From contig CAWFTJ010000006.1 of assembly GCA_963818685.1 (NCBI GenBank), positions 186,001 through 250,000 on the forward strand: DNA of 64,000 nucleotides, given 5' to 3'. Position 1 is the stretch's first letter. Every line of letters begins with the position of its first letter. Position numbers and translations under genes: made by a program. Shown here one piece after another: positions 1 through 8,433 of this stretch. Source of the stretch: CAJCJE01 sp963818685 (GTDB taxonomy: Bacteria; Actinomycetota; Actinomycetes; Mycobacteriales; Pseudonocardiaceae). Below the pieces are notes generated by a model that did not search any database, was not told the DNA's origin, and saw only the letters and a list, made by a program, of their open reading frames with translations.

Positions 1-782
1 CGATGAGCATTCACGACCAGCCGGTAGTACGAGTCGCCGCCGAACCGGGCCCGTTCCGAACTGCCGACGTCGCCGGCGGGGATGTAGTACTTGCTCGGGA
101 TGCCCGGTTCGAAGTGGACCAGGCCATCGCCGGCGAAGATGCGGATCCAGCAGTGCGCGTCCTCGGCACCGCGCGCCTGCGCCGGAAACGGGTAGCGGAG
201 CATGGTCGAGGTCCGCGCCGACACCGTCGACGTGAGCGACACGTACCCGGTGTCGGTCGCCATCCTGAGCCAGCAGTCGGCGCCCGCGAGCGGCTCCCGG
301 TCGAGCTGCTCGAGGATCTCGACGATCGACGGGGTCAGCTTGTCCCGCTCCCACTCGTTGTCCCACTCGTCCACGACGGTGAAGGGCGAGTAGACGAAGA
401 CGACGTCGGGACGCGCCGCGAACACCGCGCGGGTCACCTCGACGCGACGGGGATGGGCGAGGTCGTCGCAGTCGAGGAACATGACGAAGTCGCACCCGCG
501 CCGGTGCGCCTCCTCCACCCCGCGATTGCGTGCGGCGCCTTGACCCATGTTGGTCTCGTTGCGCAGTAAGACGATCCGGTCCGGGTCCTCCGCGGCGGCG
601 GCCTCGACCACCGCGACGCCGGCGGCTTGGGGCGACACGTCGTCGACGATGACGAGCAGCCACTCGGGGTCGGTCTGCCGCCGTACGCTCTCGATCGCCG
701 CCCGCGTCTGCTGTGCGAGTCGGGGGTGGTCGCTGAAGTGCGACATCACGAAGGCCCCCCGGGGCATGTCCTTGCCAGTCAC
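1..782 (-). CDS. Glycosyltransferase family 2 protein (3' end outside window)
   Basis: The gene encodes a GT-A fold glycosyltransferase that would move a sugar from a nucleotide sugar to an unknown acceptor. About 260 residues are visible. The N-terminal part has the family pattern: a hydrophobic strand ending VIVDDVS, an NMGQGAARNRG segment and the metal-binding run FLDCDD near residue 100. No signal peptide or membrane segment is seen, so it is probably cytoplasmic. The GTG start overlaps the TGA of the condensation-like gene (GTGA), so translation is probably coupled. The C-terminus lies beyond base 1. The acceptor cannot be read from sequence; the context suggests a cluster tailoring step. 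Confidence 0.85.
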   Translation of the reverse strand, partial: MTGKDMPRGAFVMSHFSDHPRLAQQTRAAIESVRRQTDPEWLLVIVDDVSPQAAGVAVVEAAAAEDPDRIVLLRNETNMGQGAARNRGVEEAHRRGCDFVMFLDCDDLAHPRRVEVTRAVFAARPDVVFVYSPFTVVDEWDNEWERDKLTPSIVEILEQLDREPLAGADCWLRMATDTGYVSLTSTVSARTSTMLRYPFPAQARGAEDAHCWIRIFAGDGLVHFEPGIPSKYYIPAGDVGSSERARFGGDSYYRLVVNAH

Positions 783-2659
783 GAATCACCTCTCGATGGG
801 GAAGTGGACGACCGCGCCCGCAGTCGTCCGGCGAGCGCGACGAGGCTCGTCGGCCGGCGCAGGTCCGCGACCGCGATGCCGTCGAACCCGGCGTCCCGCA
901 GCAGGGACAGCACGCGGGGACCGTGGTGGAGACGGCCGCCGACCGTCAGGTAGGTGCCGGCCATGGTCGGCCCGACCAACCGGTTGGCCTCGGCGACCGC
1001 TTCCACGAGCGCCTGCTCGGCTGGGCCCCGCGGTGCCCGTGCGGGCCGTTGGACGCCTGAACCGGCGACCGTGCCGCCGTCCCCCCGGCGGACGACGAAG
1101 TGGTGCGGGCTCGCCGTGGCGCACCGGCCGTTGTCGGTCGACAGCAGGAAGTCGCGCAGCTCCCAGGGCTCGAGGTCGGCGCCGACATGGGCGGTGACCA
1201 CGCCCTGATCCTCGCGGACCTCGGCATCGTGAACCGCCGGGTGCTCCCGGAGTCGGTCGGCGAGGAAGTCCAGGTCCACCCAGACGCCGCTGATCCGGGT
1301 CCAGCGCGCGCCCGGCCGCCAGCGCTGTGCCGCCAGCGCCTCGGCCGAGGGGAAGGCGAGGTCACCGGCAGCGGAGGCGTGCACCAGGATCGCCTCCACC
1401 AGCCGGACGAGTCCCACGACGTCCCGGTCGCTGGCGACGGCCGCGTCGACGGCTGCGTGGATCTGCAGCCGCCCTTCGAAGGGAGAGGCGCTGATGAACA
1501 CGTTGCAGAGGTTGTAGTACTCGTTCAGCCGGCCGACGGAAACCTGCGAGCGGTCCAGCAGATCGCGCGGATCGACGCTCGGGTCCGCGGCCTCCCAGTC
1601 GATGCCCTCGAAGCGGCAGCTGACGGCCTCGGGACCCGACAGGAAGGTGCCCCGCTCGACCTCGACCCGTCCCGCGGCTTCGTGGAACTCCAAGACGTCG
1701 AAGCCCATGTGCCGACCGCCGACGAGGATGGCCTTGCGCACCCGGCGCAGCACCTCGGACAACGACGGCTTCCCCTGGAGGTCGAGGAGCAGTGGCATGT
1801 CCCGGAAGACCGAGGCGATCATCTCGCCGGTGTCGGGGAGTTCCCGGAACGACCAGGTCAGGCTCAGGCCGAGCTGCTCCCGGTCGTACTGGATCGCCAA
1901 GGCGGTGTACACAGCAGCGATGAAGACCGACGCCGGTGACGCGGCGAGCGTGCGGTGCAGGATCGCCAGCGCTCGCGTCGCGGCGGGCGATTCGAGGTCC
2001 GCGAACACCACATCGGCTCCGGGCAGGCCCCGGCTCACCGGCATGGCGGACGCCGGGAAGTCCCGCAGCGTGCCGGTCCAGTGCCGCAGAGCGGACTCGA
2101 CGCGGGGCCGGCCGCGGCTCCGCTCGCGCAGCGCCCGGTCGATCGGCTGCGGCACGTCGGCGTTCAGCCGGGCGGGCCGCCGCTGATGCCGCGCCGCGAG
2201 CAACTCGGTGAGCTCGGCGACGAGGATCTCGGCCGCCGTCTCGTCGGCCGCGAGGTGGGCCACCGCGAAGATCAGGTCGCGGTCCGCCGTGCGGCCGAAC
2301 CGGATCGGGGGTGCGGTCGCCACGTCGAACGGGGCATCCACGAAGCGGCTGCGGGAGTGCTCGTCGGCGAGGCGAGGCAGCTCCACCAGGACGGTGTCGT
2401 GCACGCTCTGCCGCGGCTGCCCGGCTTCGTCGGCGTCGAACGAGGTCCGGAGCGCGTCGTGCCGACGCAGCAGGTCGCCCACCGCGGCACCCACCGCCTC
2501 GTCCGGCAAACCCCCGGGTACCGGGATCACGCGCGAGATGTTCGGGAACATCCCGTGGGCGCCGGACCGGTAGGACATCCACTCCAACTGGCAGATGCCC
2601 GACTGCAGTGGGCCGGCGCGTCGCACCCCGCCGGAGAAGCTCGTCAATTCCGCACGCAC
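779..2659 (-). CDS. NRPS-like protein: condensation domain with degenerate adenylation tail and carrier-like end
   Basis: The 626-residue protein starts like an NRPS condensation domain (about residues 15-430). Its His motif reads AHLAADE where HHxxxDG is usual, so the second (catalytic) His and the Asp remain. Residues about 460-540 resemble the C-terminal subdomain of an adenylation enzyme (hydrophobic HPAVHDAEV run), but no A10 lysine is visible. The last 75 residues align by eye with a carrier domain, but the GGxS serine is lost (GGRLHH), so it should not take a phosphopantetheine arm. No adenylation core is present. It may condense substrates carried by the free carrier proteins at 6.4 and 8.2 kb. 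The ATG lies 4 bases after the GH13 stop. Confidence 0.75.
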   Translation of the reverse strand: MRAELTSFSGGVRRAGPLQSGICQLEWMSYRSGAHGMFPNISRVIPVPGGLPDEAVGAAVGDLLRRHDALRTSFDADEAGQPRQSVHDTVLVELPRLADEHSRSRFVDAPFDVATAPPIRFGRTADRDLIFAVAHLAADETAAEILVAELTELLAARHQRRPARLNADVPQPIDRALRERSRGRPRVESALRHWTGTLRDFPASAMPVSRGLPGADVVFADLESPAATRALAILHRTLAASPASVFIAAVYTALAIQYDREQLGLSLTWSFRELPDTGEMIASVFRDMPLLLDLQGKPSLSEVLRRVRKAILVGGRHMGFDVLEFHEAAGRVEVERGTFLSGPEAVSCRFEGIDWEAADPSVDPRDLLDRSQVSVGRLNEYYNLCNVFISASPFEGRLQIHAAVDAAVASDRDVVGLVRLVEAILVHASAAGDLAFPSAEALAAQRWRPGARWTRISGVWVDLDFLADRLREHPAVHDAEVREDQGVVTAHVGADLEPWELRDFLLSTDNGRCATASPHHFVVRRGDGGTVAGSGVQRPARAPRGPAEQALVEAVAEANRLVGPTMAGTYLTVGGRLHHGPRVLSLLRDAGFDGIAVADLRRPTSLVALAGRLRARSSTSPSRGDS

Positions 2660-2663
2660 GCCG

Positions 2664-4263
2664 CTACCCCTGTTCTGGACGGAAGATGACGCCCTCGACG
2701 GCGGACAGGAGCAATGACGAGCCGTCCCCGGCCGTCCCGTCGCGCCGCGGGCAGGTGGACAGCTCGACCCGTCCCGGTCCCATTCCCGGCACCGGGACCT
2801 CCACGTCGGTCAGGTTCAAGGCGATCAGCAAGCGCTCGGTGCCGCGGCCACGCAGGTAGACGAACGTGCCGGGCGGGGAGTCGAGCGACCGGTAGTCGCC
2901 GTCGCGCAGCGCGGCCGACCCCCGGCGGGACCAGATCAGCCTGCGGTAGAGGCTCAGCAGCGAATCCGGGTCGCCGGTCTGGGACGCGACGTTCACCTGC
3001 GGCAGGGTGGGCCCGAACGCGAGCCAGGGCGTGCCCCCGAGTGAACCCCCGGCCGGTCGCGTCCCACTGCATGGGTGTGCGCCGGCCGTCGCGGCCGTCG
3101 ACGTCGAGCTCCTGGCCCGACGGCGGGGGAGCGTCGGACATGCCGATCTCCTCCCCGTAGTACACACAGGCCAGGCCGCGCAGCGTCAGCATCATCATGG
3201 CCGCGACCCGCGCCCGGCGGTGGTCGCCGAAGCGGCTCACCGCGCGCGGGATGTCGTGCGTCGCCAAGGCGTACGTGGGCAGCGCGCCGGGCCGCACGAG
3301 GCCGGCCATCCGGTCGACCGTCGCCCGGAAGGCCGCGGCGTCCCAAGGCTGGTCCCAGAAGGCGATGTGGAAGGCGGTGTGCATGCCCGTACCGCCGAAG
3401 TAGTCGACCAACCGGCCGTCGTCGGCCACCGGCACCTCCCCGAGCGCGAAGCGACCGGGGTATGCGTCCAGGGTGGCCCGCAAGTCCTTCAGGAGCTCGT
3501 GCACCTCGGGCAGGTCCATGTTGACCTGGCGGACCGTGGGGTGCACGACGTGCCGGCGGGCGCGGGCGATCTCGGCGGGGTTGTCGCGTAGCCCGGCGTC
3601 CTTGAGGAGGCGGTGGGCGACGTCCACGCGGAACCCGTCCACGCCCCGGTCGAGCCAGAACCGCCACACCGACCGCAGCGCCTCGCGCACCGCCGGGTTG
3701 CGCAGGTTCAGGTCGGGCTGCCCCGGTGTGAAGCTGTGCAGGTAGTACTGGCCGCTGGACGGGTCGTACGTCCAGGCGCTCCCACAGCGCTCGAACGCGC
3801 TGAGCCAGTTGTTCGGCGGCACGCCACCGGGCCCGGGATCGGCCCAGATGTACCAGTCCCGCCGGGCACTGGCGCGACCCGTGCTCGACTCGACGAACCA
3901 CGGGTGCCGCGTCGAGGTGTGGTTCATGACCAGGTCGTTGATCACCCGGATGCCCCGCCGGTGCGCCTCGGCGACCAACTCGTCGAAGTCCGCCAGGGTG
4001 CCGTAGACCGGGTCGACGTCCTGGTATTCGCTGATGTCGTACCCGAAGTCGGCCAGCGGCGAGGGGTAGAACGGCGACAGCCAGATGGCGTCCACGCCCA
4101 GCGCCGCGGGCGTTCCGTCGTTGAGGTGGTCCAGCCGGTCGATCACCCCTCTCAGGTCGCCGACGCCGTCACCGTCGGAATCGGCGAAGCTCCGCGGATA
4201 GACCTGGTAGAGAACCGCGCCGCGCCACCACTCGTCCCGCGCCATCTCCCGCCCCGCGGTCAC
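2664..4263 (-). CDS. GH13 alpha-glucosidase / amylase family protein (one frameshift)
   Basis: A glycoside hydrolase family 13 enzyme of the oligo-1,6-glucosidase or trehalose synthase type, acting on alpha-glucosidic bonds. The N-terminus (VLYQVYPRSFADSDGDGVGD), the region I motif VMNH, the nucleophile segment GFRVDVAH and the ATHDIPR region are all visible. The reading frame changes at a run of five C bases (plus strand 3,034-3,038). Before it the protein reads TPMQWDATGRGFTR; after it GTPWLAFGPTLPQVNVA continues in another frame to a beta-sandwich tail. One extra base in the run explains this. The GTG start overlaps the AKR stop (GTGA); ATG 4,245 is an alternative. No signal peptide is seen, so it acts inside the cell. 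Its role in the cluster is unclear. Confidence 0.8.
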
Positions 4264-5234
4264 AGGTCGACGGTGGACATGTCGGGGTAGCGCTCGCCCG
4301 CCGCGCAGCCGACCGGGGCGATCTCGTCGAGCGCGTCCAGCTCGGCCGGGGTGAGCGTGAGCCCGGTCGCCGCCACGTTCTCGTCCAGGCGCCGGCGGGT
4401 CTTCGTACCGGGAATCGGGACGATGTCCTCGCCTTGGGCCAGCAGCCACGCGAGCGCCATCTGGGCTCCGCTCACCCCGCGGTCTCGGGCGAGCTCGGCG
4501 ACCCGCTCGGCCACCTTCGCGTTGTGGGCGATGTTCGCCGGCTGGAAGCGGGGCAGGCCGCGGCGGAAATCGTCCGGGCCGAGGTTCTCGGTCGAGCGGA
4601 AGCGCCCGGTCAGCAGGCCGCGGCTGAGCGGCGAGTACGCGACGAAGCCGATGCCGAGGTCACGCGCCGTGGGCAGCAGCTCCCGTTCCGGGTCCCGGCT
4701 GACCAGCGAGTACTCGGTCTGCACGGCGGCCACCGGGTGCACGGCGTGCGCCCGCCGGACGGTCTCGACGGACGCCTCCGAAATGGCCAGGTGGCGGACC
4801 TTGCCCTGCTGGACGAACTCCGCGAGCGCACCCCAGGTCTCCTCGACCGGGAGCGACCGGTCGACCCGGTGCTGGGTGTAGATGTCGATGACGTCCACGC
4901 CGAGTCGCCGCAGCGATCCTTCGCAGGACGCGCGCACGTACTCGGGGCGCCCGTTGACGCCGCCGACCCGGCCCTCGGCGTCCTTGACGTTGCCGAACTT
5001 GGTGGAGAGCACCACGCTGTCCCGCCGCCCGCGGATCGCGCGGCCGATCAGCTCCTCGTTGGTGTACGGCCCGTACATGTCGGCGGTGTCGAACAGGACG
5101 ACGCCCAAGTCGATGGCCCGGTGCATGGTGCGGACCGACTCCGCGTCGTCGCGTGGCCCGTAGAACTGGGACATACCCATGCATCCGAGCCCGAGGTCCG
5201 ACACCGTCGGGCCGTGTTCACCGAGTTTGCGCAT
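4260..5234 (-). CDS. Aldo/keto reductase
   Basis: A 324-residue NADPH-dependent aldo/keto reductase of the AKR13/YajO type. It starts MRKLGEHGPTVSDLGLGCMG, has the catalytic-site DTADMYG segment with Asp and Tyr near residue 55, the Lys segment STKFGN, the His region IYTQHRVD, and the cofactor-binding end IPGTKTRRRLDEN. The length is normal. ATG 5,234 is chosen because it follows an AGGGGGGACAGGA ribosome site and the protein aligns from there; the longer reading frame upstream belongs to a broken glycosyltransferase. It is the first gene of the leftward operon and probably reduces a sugar or polyketide carbonyl, but the substrate is not evident. Confidence 0.9.
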   Translation of the reverse strand: MRKLGEHGPTVSDLGLGCMGMSQFYGPRDDAESVRTMHRAIDLGVVLFDTADMYGPYTNEELIGRAIRGRRDSVVLSTKFGNVKDAEGRVGGVNGRPEYVRASCEGSLRRLGVDVIDIYTQHRVDRSLPVEETWGALAEFVQQGKVRHLAISEASVETVRRAHAVHPVAAVQTEYSLVSRDPERELLPTARDLGIGFVAYSPLSRGLLTGRFRSTENLGPDDFRRGLPRFQPANIAHNAKVAERVAELARDRGVSGAQMALAWLLAQGEDIVPIPGTKTRRRLDENVAATGLTLTPAELDALDEIAPVGCAAGERYPDMSTVDL

Positions 5235-5248
5235 TCCTGTCCCCCCTT

Positions 5249-5368
5249 GGTCAGGATCTTCTCGAGCGTGGCGGCCCAGTCCAGCAGGTGACGGTCGGGA
5301 AGGAAGCGGTCCACCACCACCTGCCGGGCACCGGCGCCCAACTTCGCCGCGAAGTCGGGATCGCACGC
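5249..5368 (-). pseudogene. Remnant of a glycosyltransferase C-terminus
   Basis: About 39 codons directly before the AKR gene read like the last helices of a GT4-type glycosyltransferase: DPDFAAKLGAGARQ followed by VVVDRFLPDRHLL and a final ALEKIL-like helix. No start or upstream domain exists in this frame, and the frame runs on into AKR without a stop at the usual place. I infer that a GT gene once stood here and was deleted, leaving its tail. The match is by eye only. Confidence 0.4.
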
Positions 5369-5369
5369 G

Positions 5370-6372
5370 GACGGCACAGTGGGTGAAAAAATGCGACCCC
5401 CCGGCCTTCTAGGCCATCGCGCACTGCGAACCATGATGCGCGGTGGACGCGTCAGCAACATCGACAGCGAATATCAGAGAACCATAGAGGGATGGGACAT
5501 TGCAAGCGTTGATCATTCATGGGGTTGTGCGGGTCGGTCCGCCAGGTCATCGTCGGCGATCTTCACGTCCGCTGTCGGATGCTGTCGTGCGGGTGGTTTT
5601 GGTGGGCAGTCGGCGGTCTCGCCGGTTCCGCGGGCCGCGGGTGTTCCCGGTCGAGGGCCGGGCGGTTCGACTTGTTCGCCACCCCCGGCTGCCCGTCGCG
5701 CTCGCCATGCCGCCACCTGCCCGTTGACCATCCGCGACCGACGGCCGCGCCCGGTCCGTGGAAGCCGACGTCGGCTTGCTGGTTCGGTCGGCGATGACCT
5801 GCACGTTCAGTCGCCGGGCCGCACGCTGGTTGCGGTGTGCCGTAGGGCGTCGGCGATCAGGTCGACCGGGTGGCAGGACACGGTCATTCCGGACGGATGG
5901 GACGGCACCTCGAAGGTCCCGGTCAGGCGAGTCGATCTCGACAATCGCGCGTTGTCCAGGACATTTACCCGCTCGGGGCCACGCCGCGCGGCACAGTACT
6001 CCCGCGGGAGCGGGCTCGGCAAAGATTCACTGGATCGGCATACCGATTCACCCGTGCGGATGCGCCACCGCAACGAATGGCGCCCTTGATGAACTGATTG
6101 ACGTGTGGTTATCTGGCTACGGCGGCCGTGGGGAGGGCCTGCGAGGGGGGGCAAGCATACAGGGGATTGCGGGGCAATAGTGCCCCGAATTGGGTTCGCA
6201 TCGTCAGCGGCCAACGGCACGGCGCTGTGAACCGCCGTGCGGAATGGCATTGCCGCGAGGTGCCCAACCCCGTTCGTGCACGTTCGGAATCTATGTTTTT
6301 CGGAATCTATGCTTCCGGGGTCGTTCCCGTGGCATATTCCGCGTTGTGGTGCTCGATGCAGGAGGGGTGCTC
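5370..6372. other. Intergenic region of about 1 kb between divergent operons
   Basis: No intact gene is convincing here. Base composition is less regular than in the flanking genes, and the frames are short and lack third-position GC bias. On the minus strand near 5,740-5,880 two adjacent frames read DLIADALRHTATSVRPGD and then VQVIADR-TSKPTSA, which recalls the middle of an IS3-type transposase (LVVDALR...HSDRGSQYTS), so an old IS remnant is possible. The right end must contain the promoter of the rightward operon and carries a direct repeat at 6,283-6,311. Confidence 0.5.
6283..6311 (+). repeat. Direct repeat upstream of the carrier-protein operon
   Basis: The 13-mer TTCGGAATCTATG occurs at 6,283-6,295 and again at 6,299-6,311, a period of 16 bases, about 62-90 bases before the first start codon of the operon. 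Two exact copies in phase-like spacing in front of a cluster operon could be a regulator site; this is an inference. Confidence 0.5.
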
Positions 6373-6630
6373 ATGGTAACGCGCGATGAAATAACCGCGA
6401 TCATCGGTGAATGCATGTCCGTCCAGATGGTCGATTCTCCCATTGACTACGACACCGAGATCGTCATCGACTCGTTCGGTTTCGTCTGGCTCCAGCACCT
6501 GCTCGAGGAGCGCTTCGGCGTCGACCTCCAGCAGCCGGGCCGCGACGTGATCCTGAACCTGAACTCGGCGCGCTCGGTGCACCGGTACCTGGCCGAGATC
6601 CGCCCGGACCGCTTCGCCGTGACCGACTGA
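6373..6630 (+). CDS. Acyl/peptidyl carrier protein (first)
   Basis: An 85-residue free-standing carrier protein. The attachment site reads DSFGFVWL, with Ser 36 as the expected phosphopantetheine site, and helix II follows (LQHLLEERFGVDL). ATG 6,373 is chosen because AGGAGGGG lies about 8 bases upstream. The helix III region (SARSVHRYLAEI) completes the fold. The phenylalanine-rich motif differs from the usual DSL. It is the first gene of the rightward operon and should be loaded by one of the adenylating enzymes at 13.7 or 16.5 kb. Confidence 0.85.
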   Translation: MVTRDEITAIIGECMSVQMVDSPIDYDTEIVIDSFGFVWLQHLLEERFGVDLQQPGRDVILNLNSARSVHRYLAEIRPDRFAVTD

Positions 6631-6695
6631 GGTCCTCGGGTCGCGGCCACCGGGCCATCGCATCCATCAGTTTCCGAGTTGCAAGGGGGAGTCGC

Positions 6696-8165
6696 GTGCC
6701 GCACGGCGGTGCCGTCTCGGACGGCGGTAGCTACGACGTAGTAGTGGTCGGCAATGGCGTGCTCGGCCTGTCCCTCGGTCTGAGCCTGGTCCGCTCCGAC
6801 CTCTCAGTGGTGGTGGTGGGTGAGCGGTCGCGCCCGTACGCGGCGTCGGTGGCCGCCGGGGCGATGCTGGGGTGCTTCGGCGAGGTCACGTCCACGCTGC
6901 TGGCCAGCGGCGAGGGCCGGCGGAAACTCGACCTCGGCGTGGAGGCGCAGCAGCTCTGGCCGCGGTGGCTCGAAGGGCTGACGTCGGACACCGGCCGCAA
7001 CGCCGCCGACCTGGTCACGGCCGACGGCACGGTGGTCATCCTCAACACCGTGGGCGTGGCCGGCATCGACAGCGCGAACTTCCAGTCGATCCAGAGCGCG
7101 CTCACCACCTACGAGCAGAAGCACGAAGAGATCGACGTGGACGACATCGCGTGGATCTCGCCCGACACGGCGTCCCGGCCCCTGCGGGCGCTGTTCATCC
7201 CCGATGAGCACGCGATCGACTCGGCCGCTCTGCTGGCGACCCTGGAGGCGGCCTTCGCCGCCCGGGGCGGGGTCCTCGTCGACGACTCTGTCACCACCCT
7301 GGACCACCTCGCCGGGCGTGTCCGCGGCGTCGTCCTCGCCTCCGGCGGGGCCCTGTCCGGCGGGGAGGTGGTCCTCGCCGCGGGCGCGGCGTCCCAGGCG
7401 GTCGTCGCGAGCGTCCCGGAGCTGGCGGAGCGGGTGCCGCCGCTGATCTCCGGCTACGGCCTCTCGGTGCTGCTGTCGGCTCCCGAGTCACCGGGGCCGC
7501 GCCACGTGATCCGCACGCCGAACCGCGCCTTCGCCTGCGGCCTGCACATGGTCCCGAGGAACGCAGGCGAGGTGTACGTCGGGGCGACCAACGTCATCTC
7601 GACCACGCCGGTGAGCACGCCGGTGATCCGGGACGTGCAGTTCCTCCTCGACTGCGCCGCACGGCAGCTCCACCGCGACTTCTGGACGGCGGGCGTCAAC
7701 CGGATCCAGGTGGGCAACCGCCCCGTCGCGCTCGACGGCTTCCCGCTGATCGGCGCGGCCATGCCCGGGCTGTGGATGCTGACCGGCACCTATCGCGACG
7801 GTCTGCACCTGTCCCCGTTGCTGGCCGCGGAGCTGTCGGCCAGGATCCTCGGTGGCCCGCCGCGTGCGGACCTCTCCGTGTTCGAGCCGGTGCGCACCCC
7901 GATCCAGCCGGCGAGCCGCCGTGACATCGTCGAGACCTCGGTGACCCACATGGTCGCCACCGGCTACGAGCACGACTGGCGGGTCCCGGTCGAGTGGCCG
8001 CGCACCATGGAGCACAGCCTACGCCTGGAGTTCTCCCGGTTCGCCGAGATGATCCACCCGCGGTTCACGCCGCCACCGGAGATCCTCGCGGCCGCGCGTT
8101 ACGCGCCCGACCTGGTGGGGATGCTCCGCAAGTTCTACGGCAGCTGGCAGGCCGCCGGTGTCTGA
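6696..8165 (+). CDS. FAD-dependent oxidoreductase, D-amino acid oxidase fold
   Basis: A 489-residue flavoenzyme of the DAO superfamily (glycine oxidase/ThiO-like). The dinucleotide site VVVGNGVLGLSLGLSL starts near residue 14. A C-terminal FAD segment (LTGTYRDGLHLSPLLA) is present near residue 360. About 100 further residues after the usual end form an extra C-terminal part I cannot assign. GTG 6,696 follows AAGGGGGA. The family oxidises amines or amino acids to imines. Lying between two carrier-protein genes, it could act on a carrier-tethered amino acid or on the aminodeoxychorismate-derived amine; that is an inference. Confidence 0.8.
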   Translation: MPHGGAVSDGGSYDVVVVGNGVLGLSLGLSLVRSDLSVVVVGERSRPYAASVAAGAMLGCFGEVTSTLLASGEGRRKLDLGVEAQQLWPRWLEGLTSDTGRNAADLVTADGTVVILNTVGVAGIDSANFQSIQSALTTYEQKHEEIDVDDIAWISPDTASRPLRALFIPDEHAIDSAALLATLEAAFAARGGVLVDDSVTTLDHLAGRVRGVVLASGGALSGGEVVLAAGAASQAVVASVPELAERVPPLISGYGLSVLLSAPESPGPRHVIRTPNRAFACGLHMVPRNAGEVYVGATNVISTTPVSTPVIRDVQFLLDCAARQLHRDFWTAGVNRIQVGNRPVALDGFPLIGAAMPGLWMLTGTYRDGLHLSPLLAAELSARILGGPPRADLSVFEPVRTPIQPASRRDIVETSVTHMVATGYEHDWRVPVEWPRTMEHSLRLEFSRFAEMIHPRFTPPPEILAAARYAPDLVGMLRKFYGSWQAAGV

Positions 8166-8433
8166 GCAGTCCGGGATCACCGCACTGGACCCGGGCTTCG
8201 AGGCGGTGCTCCGGGAGTGCATGGCAGGCCAGATCGCGCCCGGCGCGACCCTGCACGAGGACACCGACCTGACGGCGTTCGGCATGGACTCGCTCACCGT
8301 CGTCCGGCTCCTGGTGATCATCGAGGAGACCTTCGGGGTGATGATCCCCGACGAGATGATCGCCTTCGAGATCTTCTCCTCGCCGGGCTCTCTGTGGAAC
8401 CTGATATCCGACCTGCGGAAGGACCCCGGGTGA
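8158..8433 (+). CDS. Acyl/peptidyl carrier protein (second)
   Basis: A 91-residue carrier protein with the classical motif AFGMDSLTVVRLL; Ser 44 is the expected phosphopantetheine site. Acidic helix II residues (IIEETFGV) fit docking to a ketosynthase or ligase. The GTG start overlaps the end of the oxidase gene by 8 bases, and its TGA is shared with the GTG of the transglutaminase-like gene. Its motif is closer to standard ACPs than the first carrier protein, which suggests the two carry different substrates. Confidence 0.88.
   Translation: MSEQSGITALDPGFEAVLRECMAGQIAPGATLHEDTDLTAFGMDSLTVVRLLVIIEETFGVMIPDEMIAFEIFSSPGSLWNLISDLRKDPG

Noticed and set aside
3..569. Plus-strand frame of 188 codons at the left edge
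   Set aside because: It mirrors the GT2 gene, which has clear family motifs on the minus strand.
779..2659. Condensation domain thought inactive because HHxxxDG reads AHLAADE
   Set aside because: On alignment the second, catalytic His and the Asp are kept, so inactivity cannot be claimed.
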